Positions 55,131 to 64,000 of a stretch of 64,000 bases of DNA are shown here, in pieces. Positions within the stretch are counted from its first letter, which is position 1, and each line of letters opens with the position of its first letter. The notes under the pieces were generated by a model. It saw nothing but the letters and a program-made list of their open reading frames with translations. It did no database searches and was not told where the DNA came from. The position numbers were made by a program, and so were the translations under genes. The DNA lies in the NCBI GenBank assembly GCA_947579605.1, contig OX388312.1, positions 20,111,313 through 20,175,312 on the forward strand. Direction: 5' to 3'. The stretch is from Athripsodes cinereus. Its lineage: Eukaryota; Arthropoda; Insecta; Trichoptera; Leptoceridae.

Positions 55131-55318
55131 GCATCAAGGCACGTCTTATAAGTGGGGCAGCTAGTGATCAAATTGTACGTCACTAACATGCGTATTTTCC
55201 TCTCCGCATAAATAAATAAAAAAAAAACTAGCATACCACGAAGAGGACAACTTGCATGATTATGATAGCAATTAGTCTGCTAGCTACCCCGTTTGTGTGA
55301 TATGCTATGATGATATAG
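55131..55318. repeat. Head-to-head pair of R fragments
   Basis: A minus-oriented 3' half (55131-55210, AAGTGGGGCAGCTAGTG ... TTTTCCTCTCCGCATA) and a plus-oriented 3' half (55229-55318, CCACGAAGAGGACAACTTGC ... TATGATGATATAG) face away from each other with 18 bp between. Both are truncated near the same internal point. Confidence 0.6.
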
Positions 55319-56486
55319 ACGATTGGAGATAACATAAGTTCTTAATAGAAAATATTAAGGCAAATAACATATTACCGTACACGCATGTGTATTATCTAAA
55401 TTACATACCAAATTTGTGGAAAATTGATCTAAATTGTTCCTTGCAATGTGTTTGTTGATAGCAGGTCAAAATAAATGTATTCTGTGGGTTTTAACGACTG
55501 GTGAATTCAGAAACTGCGTAGAATATGGTATAATTTATTATGTATAGTTTAGTATAGTAGATTTACATATCATATTGTCTTGTATTATTAAGAAAAAAAT
55601 ATTTCCATGAAAAACAAAAATTAGGCTTTCAATATGTTTTCAGAGCCAAAGCATATGTTCTCTCCTTGGACAATGTTGCATGTTATAAAAGAAGAAAACG
55701 TTGCATAATTTAAAACTATTTTGCATAATGTGTCTTCATAAACAATCATTTGCAAACATAGTGAGTTCATTGTGTTTATGATTGAATGGTGACATTTTTA
55801 TTATCCATATCGTGACCTTGCAGCGAATGAGCTTTTACGGCAGAGTCCCTCGGCACGCCACCACACAATCATTATAAAGCATTAAAAGCTATACAGTATC
55901 ATTCATTTTTATAGGAAATAATAACAGCAGTGGTAATAAGAAATGACCACCGAGTTATTATTATTAATGTAATATTTATGTTGTTTGTAACATCGCGTAC
56001 AATGCCTGAATTTAATAGCGTATAAATATTTTATATTAGTATTGTTCTGGTACAATTACTACTACGAGTACTAATTCGCTAGAGTGCTTAATAAAAGTAT
56101 TAATTAAATCTTGTATCAGTGTGTATATACAAACCATTTATATACCTAATATGAGAAATATTATAGAAAGTATAGAAAGACGTTTATGTTGTATTTTGAT
56201 GATATTTATTTGAGTGTTTTACGTGAATCTTGGAAATGCTTTATACCAGATACCATAACATAAATCAATTAATCATGAACCTTTATTAAAAATTCTCTCT
56301 TATCTTCAAATTGAAGATATTTTAGATCCAAAGCTATTTATATACAGCGTATCTTTAATGCCTTTTTATTATTTAATGGAACGGAGTAAATTATTTTCTG
56401 AGAGATGCTGTGAAGTTATAAACAGACAAATATTTTCAAAAACATAAAAAAGAATAATGCTATGTCATTGTTGACTCCAATGACGA

Positions 56487-56735
56487 CCGGTGTGGCGTGG
56501 AGGCTAACGCACTTGCCTTTGAGTCACTAGGTCCCGGGTTCGATTCCCGGCCAGGGCAAAATGAAGAATGACCTTTTTCAGATTGTCCTGGGTCTGGGTG
56601 TTACATGTATATGTGTGTAGTGCATTGTATATATGTGTATCGTCGCGTTAGTACCCATAATACAAGATTCACATCTTAGTTTGGGACTAGCTCGGTCTGT
56701 GTGAATTGTCTATACATGTTATGTTATGTTTAAAT
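56487..56735 (+). mobile_element. tRNA-derived SINE (SINE-2)
   Basis: The head GTGTGGCGTGGAGGCTAACG carries an A-box-like TGGCGTGGAGG. GGGTTCGATTCCCGG is a canonical B box (about 56538). The body has TTGTCCTGGGTCTGGGTGTT, CGTCGCGTTAGTACCCAT and GGGACTAGCTCGGTCTGTGT, followed by a (ATGTT)n tail. This is the layout of arthropod tRNA-SINEs, and the GGGACTAG..CG..TGTGTGAAT-type end is familiar from insect SINEs (recollection, not a search). No full cloverleaf can be drawn, so it is not a functional tRNA gene. Target duplication not found. Confidence 0.8.
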
Positions 56736-59700
56736 ATAATTATTTGAAAATATAATAAAACATGATAACACGGAATATCTCAATATAAACTCATTACTAA
56801 ATGGACTACTTTTCAAATGACTTGTGTCGCAAAATCACATTTTTGCCAGTTTGCCATTTACTTCCGCAAACTTCTCAAGTTAACATTACAAACAACAATA
56901 TTTTTATTATTTCTTTTTCTTGTACAATGTTTTCTGCATAATTTTTTCTCTTATATCATTTCCGATTGTTTTATTGCCTTGTAAAGTAGTTTAAAGTACC
57001 ATCAAACCATTACGTGATGAGGATTTAATATTGTCCTAATAAATGTTATTTTAATAGCTTTTTTCATAAAATAAGTAAAAAAAAATCGTTCAAAATGCAC
57101 GCGCCACAATGAATTATTATTATTAAAAATATGTTGAATAAACTTACTACAACGACGTCTTACTCTTTTAATATATGTGACTTGTTTGTTTTGTTCTGCT
57201 GATCTCGTACAGAAAGAAAAAAATATTGTTTTCTTGAACCTCTACTAATACTGAATGAGCTTGCATATATTGTATATATATTGCGAAATTTACATACATA
57301 TTCTTAAATGGCACATTATGTATATTAAAATGTGTCATATTTCAACACGGAAGTACCAATAAAAATCTTAAGTGTAGTAAGTGTGGCAATAACACAACTT
57401 TGTTTTATTCAGTCGCGGCATGTTTTGTCAATTTTTCTTCATTTTTTACAAAATACAATTTAAAATCTTATAAAGCGTAGAAATGTATCGCACGCTATCT
57501 GTTTTTCAATTTTTGAACATGAGCGAATCAAATATGTATTTACAATATATTATTTATAGATATTTATATTCATTGATAAATATCAAACAAGTTTATTCAT
57601 CAAATATCAAGACTTATTTAGTTTCACAATTTATATGAATATTATCATGGTGATTAACAACAAATATTGATGAAACACGCAAAACATGTAATATATGATG
57701 TCATTTGAGTATCACAATGATAGTTGGACGAATAAATTAGGTATAGATGTATACAAAATGTTGATAGTAAAATGCATATTATAATATTATGGTGTTAATA
57801 TGTTAGATACGTATATGTCTTGTATTGTGTCATATGTGAAGCGTGACGAAGCTTCGATCTAATCCGTGGATATCCCAAATGATCAACGCTCTTGTTAGAA
57901 GATCACGCCCCAAGTATAACTCACAATAAAAGCCATCTTCACTGCATCCGAGGGGATTTGATAGCCATGCTAACATCCTTCCGACCAGGGGTAAGTATGG
58001 ATATAGAGGTACGTGCATAATATGCCAACAGAACTGAATACCAATTCAGATTTTCTCTCCTCAGATTATTCCTTTCCGAAGAGTGTGAACTTTTGTTAAG
58101 CTCTTTTATGTGCAGTATAATAACATAGCGACCAGGTGAGCCGTTAATAGAACGACTATTTCCATTGTAGGTATACGTATGTAGGGAATTACATCGAGAC
58201 AAGAGACCACAGTGACTTACTTTAAAAAGTGAAGAGAAAGGGGACAAAGTCATTGAAATGTATTGAACGTCATGTTATTGTTTTGAAACGGTTCTTATTG
58301 TCCTACAAGTGAAGTCTATACAACGAATTAAAAAATATTTATTCTACGACCGCAGGTACAACTTTCTGTGTAAAAACTTTCATTGTTTAGATGATATCAA
58401 TGGTAATGAACTTTAATGTGAAACAGGTAGCATTATTTGTTTTATATTATGCGTTAAGTATTTTAGAACTTTAGTTAATAAAATTTATGTTTGGTCAATA
58501 AAAAGGACATGTCCCAAAACTTTTGCCGACGTTGACTTGATAAGGGTAAAACGATACCATTATTATTGAGTTGACTCAGATTTAAAGATTTTAACTTGGT
58601 AATACCACCAATGTTATTGTCACATACGGAAGTTAAGTAAAATTAATTCAGATAGAATGAAGGGCTATGATTTATATGATCTGGAACAACAATCAAGCAT
58701 TTTCCAGATGTTGCTGTTTTTTGCAGAGATAAAAATAATTTAAATATCCTTTAGAAGTTTTTTAAACATTAAATAAATACTGTTGTCTTTCATATCTTCT
58801 GAATACTACTAAAATTCAGCATTGATACAAAGCACGATGAAAGCTAATTATGTTTGTAGGTATATTTAAAATAACAAGGAAATTACCATTAAAAAAAAAT
58901 TAAAGAGTATTACAAATAAATATTATCAAAAGTAAAAAATGAGTCGCTAAAAATAAATATGGCAAGTTAAAAACTTAGTTATACATACTTTAAATAACAG
59001 TATTTAGAAAACCATCACCGCGATAAGTTTTGAGATAGACTTTTATTGAATTTGTTTGACAATATACTAGTGATAAAGTCTTTTCTTTTAAATTTTTGAT
59101 AATTAATCATTTGGTATCATGAACGACGGTACACCATAAAAAGAAAATCATTATGAATGGTAATTCTAATTCCAACAAAATGTGATAAATTGACTGTCTT
59201 TATGTAGGCATTAAGAGTTTACGGAAGTTAAATAACTACAAGACATTTTCGTAATGTGAATTATACTATTAAACGCAAGATTAATTTGTACAAGGACTAT
59301 TACTTTGTGTTCTATTTTAATATGAAAATTTGATGAGTAATCTCAATGTTTGCTTTTTACATTACTGCTCAATCTAATCTAATCAACTAACTCTTGTGGA
59401 TGAACTCATTGAATTTTCAAGAAACGTTTAAAAGAAAATTGTTACACAACGAAATAAATACCTATATCTGATGTGGAATGAACTGAAACAAATTGAGTCG
59501 AAAGGGAAGGAGGCAATGAAGATATTCATGAAAAGTTGAAAAAGATAAAAAAAAAACAAATAATATTTGGAGTACTTAGTAGGTACCTACAATGTGGTAA
59601 GCAACAAGCACAACGTGGTTTTAAATAACAAACTAATTGTAACGCCGTGGATTGTTGCCAAGTTTTCAACAGTTGAGGAAAATTATTTTACATATGATTG

Positions 59701-59903
59701 CGCCGGCAACAGGTTTATATTATGTAATATGGAACATATCTTCTTAATATTGGATAAGGATGTGTTGGACTATGTAAACATATGATAGATTTAGCGATTT
59801 TGCAAAATAACTAAATACTACCAATACATACTGAAATTATTATGCTTCAAGCAAAATATATAATAATACTGCTATTGCTAGTGTGGGTTTTATTTAATAT
59901 GTT
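56736..59903. other. AT-rich stretch, no supported gene
   Basis: A GC-richer patch at 57835-58020 contains a strong donor-like GGGTAAGTATGG (57989) but no open frame leading to it on the plus strand; minus-strand frames 57830-58018 and 57939-58253 are unrecognised. The frame 59567-59785 (starting from TTG) is also unrecognised. Confidence 0.4.
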
Positions 59904-60040
59904 CTAAGGGACGTCCAGGCTATCGGAATCCTTGCGGCAGTAAGAACAGTTTTGGTGAACAATCTTTGGAAATTCTAAAAGCGTGTCCTATCCAGGACAA
60001 TGGTCTCACCTGCATTACAGAGACTACAAAATTTTGTTAT
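59904..60040 (-). pseudogene. Decayed LINE-C fragment
   Basis: Plus-strand GGGACGTCCAGGCTATCGGA, AGCGTGTCCTATCCAGGACA and GCATTACAGAGACTACA parallel GGGACGCCCGGGCCTACGGA, ACATGTCCCAGCCAGGACCA and GTATTACGGAGATTACA of LINE-C at 39288-39423. Confidence 0.7.
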
Positions 60041-62090
60041 TACCTATTTTATACTTTGAACTAATTAACTAACTTATTTCGTACAAAGTTGATCGAGTTG
60101 AGTTTGAATTGATGTACGATTGCCTTTTTAAATATTGTTTTCAATAGAATAAGCGCGTATGTATTATAGCATTATAAGCAAACATGATGCAAAACAAACT
60201 GTATATGGAAGGTAAAATAGACTATGTACCTACTCGTATTCAAATCGGTTATGTGCAAGCGAATTGTTTTTCTGTTGGAAAAATCTCCAACACCATATTC
60301 AAAGAGTGATTTATTGCTTTGTGGCGAAGGCATGAATAATGGACAGAAAATTCTTTGATTATTTTATTTCCAGGATGAAAGGCACTTATTATTACATAGA
60401 TAGCAGATGTTTATCCCAGTTGCAGCCTGTTTGTTTATTTCAAATAAAACGGGCAGAAAAATCGTTTACAATGATTAATAAATCATTCGTCGGTTTATTT
60501 TTTGTTTTGTTAAACAATTGGAATATGTATCGATTCATTCAATTTATTAAAAAAAGCCAATATATCACATGAAAATATCACTTCTCAGTTGAGTTTACTA
60601 AAATTAAGAATGCTATGTTAAGTTAAAAGGTACAATATATGTTACTGGAACAATGTTGATACATTTCGATTTATGATTCTCATAAAAAGAAACACACCTG
60701 AAGAAACGGAAGCAAATTTTAGCAAATTAAAAGACAGTATCTGTTATCACTTATCAAAGTAGGTAGGTTCAGATCAGATGTTAATTAAAAATAATTATAC
60801 GGAATGCTTTTCCAAAGTAATTTTTTCTCATTATTACTATCATAATGTTAATATTCAGGTATTATAATAAGTTTATAGGAAGATGGGTAGAAATGTAGAT
60901 ATGAGTATGTTCATAGAAAAAAAATCAATCACAAACCCTTCAATTTGTTTCCGTTTTCCAAAATATTATTTTTGACGTGCAGCACGTGTTAAATTTTTAA
61001 TCAAAGAAATATATGAAAGAGCACGAAAGAAATTGCATTTGAATAAATATTTTGTATCATATATTTGAAAGGATCAGTGAACTTGTCGACGTCTGTAGCC
61101 AATAAGTCCAACTTTTACGAGAAAACTTTTACAGCTTGCATAAAAGATTGAAAGTAATGCAAGTAAGATGTTAAAATTCATAACAGCACAAGATGTTGGA
61201 TGACTGCTGATTTCTGTGATAATTGATTTTTATCAATTTGTATGCAGTTGATATCAAGGTATTAAAATATTATAAAAATTGTTTTAAATTAATTATTAAA
61301 ATTCAGTATCAAAATAGCTGATCTGTGATTTTATAATCGATTAATGAAGAAAATTGAAAACTGTTCTGTAATAATGCGATAGTGGTTGATAATACTCCGT
61401 CTAGAAAACAATATTCATAATTATTTAGTAATTCAGACTTGACAAAAAGTATAATTATTATAGCTTTTGAGTTTTTTTAGATATAAAGACTTATTTTAAA
61501 ATTTGTTCGAAATTTATTTCAATGAAAAAAAAAATGAAATGTTCGATAGAAGGAATTACTACATATCCATGTTTAAAGTAATAAGAAAATTTATTCTGAG
61601 TAGGTATGTGACAACACATTGAGTTTTTTTTTTATCACTGTTGTACGATGAAATAATATTTTGTTTATGCAAGTTGTCCCATTTATGTGAGATTCGTTCA
61701 CGATATGGATAAATGCGACATGCGTCTTCTATTTGCTACGGTAATGCGGCGTACAATGTCGTGATGCGTACTAGAATCAGCATATAAATCTACCTGCTTG
61801 AGTATTATTCATACGTAGAATGGAACTCGCAACAGTGTATGGGTGTGTATATAATATCATTTTTATGGCGCATGGAATGTAGAGTGTTGCTTTGCTATAT
61901 GTCCATGAATTGCCTTCTACACGATACTTCGCTAGGGACGTGCTTAACCAATGGAAGAGTGTACGCGCTCTTATACTTTTACTAAATGGTAGTGGTTTAT
62001 GTTTGGCAACTTAAGCTTCAAAACTCACGATTTTGGTTTTGATGAAACAAATAGGTTTGGTTGGGTTCGTCGGAGGAAGGTTAGGTTCGT
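60041..62090. other. AT-rich stretch, no gene seen
   Basis: Nothing recognised; the frame 60339-60572 is likely chance. Confidence 0.45.
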
Positions 62091-62093
62091 CGG

Positions 62094-62256
62094 TAGTCTG
62101 GAGGTAGAGTCTCGGCCTCGTGAACAAGGGGTCCGCGGTTCGATCCCAGGTGACGGCAAACTCCCCTTTCACGACACAAGCTTTTAGCTTACTGTGAAAG
62201 GTGTATAAGGTTGTATTTGGGTTATAACGAAAACCCAGATATATCTTTTTTTTTTA
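62094..62256 (+). mobile_element. Complete SINE-1 (tRNA-derived)
   Basis: Head: TAGTCTGGAGG as an A-box-like element and GGTTCGATCCC (62137-62147) as a canonical B box, spaced 33 bp, as in tRNA-derived SINEs. Body: GTGACGGCAAACTCCCCTTT, CACGACACAAGCTTTTAGC, GTGTATAAGGTTGTATTTGG, then AAAACCCAGATATATC and a T run. Other copies: 4072-4192, 26206-26390, 44038-44100 and 63083-63140 (-). Duplication not identified. The open frame 61999-62187 across it is incidental. Confidence 0.85.
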
Positions 62257-63818
62257 AAAAGAAGAAAAATAATACCTTTTCCGATTTCCACTAAGAAAAC
62301 TTTTCATGACAAACCTTAATTTGTGATTTATTGTATGCATACAATACAAAAAATCTATTCACTGTGTCGGTGTTTAGGTAGTAGAGTAACATGAAACTAA
62401 ATGACCCATGTTTAATCTTTAAAACACCAAGATAAAACGATTTGACTTATATTTCTCGATAAATAAAAATGAATGACAAATAAATCAATTAAAGGAAACT
62501 TGAATATAAATTATAAATTAACAAAAGTGGTTTCTTTTAAACATAAAAAAGAAAAGTGAAGGTTTTCATAAATAACAAAATAAAGAAAACAAAAAACGCG
62601 TAAATAAAACCATCCAACCTTCGTTCTACTAAAAAGTAAGGCTCGTGCGCGTATGTCATGCAAAAAATAAAGAGTTTTTTCATAAAAATACCTTTGAATA
62701 ATATTTCACACTAGAACCAGCCTTTCAAAATCAGAAGCAGTTTTAAAGAGTTTGTTTTTCGACACGAATAGGTACATGACTAATGGTTTTATTTTCATTA
62801 TTAAAGAGTTATATAATGACAACAGATACTGTCGAGATTTAAATTTTCACACAAGAAAAAATATTGTCAATCTTTACATAAATATTCAATAATGTAACCA
62901 ACTCAATGAGATAAACAAGTTAATAAATAATTCCTATCAGCGCATATCTAAAGAAGTTGGTTTCAATTTGTAATCCCCTTGATAAAAATTAATAAGGCTT
63001 GTGTTTGTGTACACATTTATGTATACATTTTATAGCCTCTGTCCATTGCGAAGTACCCGTTTAAATCATCTGTTTTGGTTTCCACACCTATACACCCTTC
63101 ACAGCAAGCTAAAAGCTTGTGTCGTGCAAGGGGAGTTTTGATTCTGAGTACCTTAATATAGGATATATAAATCATAAGAAATAAAAAATTGTAAGTTCAG
63201 ACTAATACTACTACTGTACCATCACTGCACATACACAATATGTATAAACAGAATATTATGGTATGAGATATATACAAAGACGTTATGTAAGTTGAAGTTC
63301 CTATGTACAATGGAATAATGTAAATAAATCCCTTTCAGAAGAATATGCCTGGACGTCGGAATGCAAGCGATTGTAAAATGTCTAGAGAGAGATTATGTGA
63401 AGCATGTAAATGCAAGTAGTTATTTAGTGGATAAACTGCGCTAGTTTAAGCTATTTATAATATGAATTATTGCTTGTTATAAGAGTTAACCAGAAATAAA
63501 GTACTGTACATTATGCAGTATACCAAAAGCTTATCCACAACTTTGACTTGAACAGGAAACTCATTTGTAATCTATTACAAATGCTTTCTTGTTCTCAGTA
63601 TTTTGTTGCGTTCACTAAACGTTATTGGTTTTCATTTTGAACAATTTAAATACGAGAAATAAATGTAAAACAATACTTAGAATTTATTTTACAATTAAAA
63701 TATTTCAGAAAATATTTCTTGTATGATACGTGTTGGAGTTTTATTAATATGGGAATACTACGAGTTGTTTCGAGAATAAACTTTCCTGATTTTCATAATA
63801 TGCAGCGGCTATTATTTG
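62257..63818. other. AT-rich stretch, no gene seen
   Basis: Contains a reverse SINE-1 fragment (63083-63140) and, at 63206-63250, a weak R 3' end (GTACCATCACTGCACATACA preceded by ACTACTACT). Confidence 0.45.
63083..63140 (-). repeat. SINE-1 fragment
   Basis: The reverse complement reads AAACTCCCCTTGCACGACAC, AAGCTTTTAGCTTGCTGTGA and AGGGTGTATAGG, the middle of SINE-1. Confidence 0.7.
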
Positions 63819-64000
63819 ATAGTATGAAGTATAAAACTTTCAAAAGCAATATTGATGTTCCAATATTTCCACCACGTCGTGTTTTTCCACAGGGAGTCAA
63901 ACGCAACACTCGCTTTGCCAATATTATAAATCTTCTTAATAAAGTCAGGAGCCATGTTTGGGTCTGGATACTCTTGTGCCCTGAATATAAATCTTCCTCT
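63819..64000 (-). CDS. Possible partial terminal exon at the window edge
   Basis: The minus strand is open from the window end (64000) for about 60 codons to a TAA at about 63819. The product includes RFIFRAQEYPDPNMAPDF, IKKIYNIGKASVAFDS and LWKNTTWWKYW. Base composition is less AT-rich than the flank and third positions are varied, which suggests real coding. No family was recognised and no splice site could be fixed, so the left part may run past the true exon. It could be the 3' exon of a host gene lying beyond the window or an element fragment. Confidence 0.3.

Larger units (their letters stand above)
51441..56486. other. AT-rich stretch with only decayed R fragments
   Basis: R fragments lie at 52143-52245, 54008-54180, 55131-55210 and 55229-55318. 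No gene, RNA or other element recognised. Confidence 0.5.

Noticed and set aside
56487..56560. Functional tRNA gene
   Set aside because: Only the A and B boxes are tRNA-like; no acceptor or anticodon stem can be closed, and the sequence continues into a SINE body with a repeat tail.
57840..57912. tRNA-like fold (GCGTGA...TCACGC ends)
   Set aside because: The end stem pairs, but there is no recognisable T loop or anticodon arm, and no second copy was found.
59567..59785. 72-codon frame with fairly normal composition
   Set aside because: It lacks an ATG at its recorded start (TTG), has no splice or promoter signal and no recognised family; left unannotated as a gene.

Overview
The window is AT-rich eukaryotic DNA, most probably from an insect. 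Evidence is the dense fossil record of RTE-, CR1/L2- and other APE-type non-LTR retrotransposons, hAT-type elements, tRNA-derived SINEs, spliced-gene remnants with GT/AG signals, and repeated GTAGGTACCTAC-like motifs that are common in lepidopteran DNA. The order is an inference. No complete host protein-coding gene, no functional tRNA or rRNA gene and no CRISPR array could be supported. The window reads as intergenic or intronic DNA that has been a landing ground for mobile elements.

Layout. 0-6.6 kb: LINE 3' ends, a tRNA-SINE fragment, and a LINE 3' region (4904-6600) interrupted by a large fold-back palindrome (5803-6365). 8.4-11.8 kb: a 3.3-kb hAT-like element with a perfect 8-bp target duplication, carrying a broken RTE-like LINE and a second LINE in reverse orientation. 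12.3 kb: a perfect 33-bp inverted repeat. 13.1-14.0 kb: a minisatellite of about 97-bp units. 15.3-15.9 kb: a two-exon, frameshifted THAP-domain remnant. 17.65-23.4 kb: a nest of elements up to three levels deep. An unclassified short DNA-type element with a 9-bp duplication holds four LINE insertions, including an uninterrupted 844-codon endonuclease/reverse-transcriptase ORF on the minus strand. 24.7-33.2 kb: a 223-bp tandem duplication, a candidate solo LTR, and copies of a SINE-like retroposon of about 245 bp, here called R. 39.1-40.6 kb: two LINE 3' ends, one with a 200-bp insertion. 43.6-45.3 kb: a second hAT-like element with a perfect 8-bp duplication, filled with LINE, SINE and R insertions. 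45.9-46.7 kb: an uninterrupted copy of the element that hosts the 17.65-kb nest. 48.6-50.0 kb: a LINE with an open 3' half. 50-64 kb: sparse, with decayed R copies, a second tRNA-derived SINE, LINE and SINE-1 fragments, and a possible partial coding exon at the right edge.

Names used here (LINE-A, -C, -X, -Y, -Z, SINE-1, SINE-2, R) are local labels for sequences that can be matched within the window. Many insertions were delimited by finding identical direct repeats on both sides, and some by aligning an interrupted copy with an uninterrupted one. Boundaries resting on such duplications are firmer than those resting on similarity alone. Percentages and alignments were made by eye.
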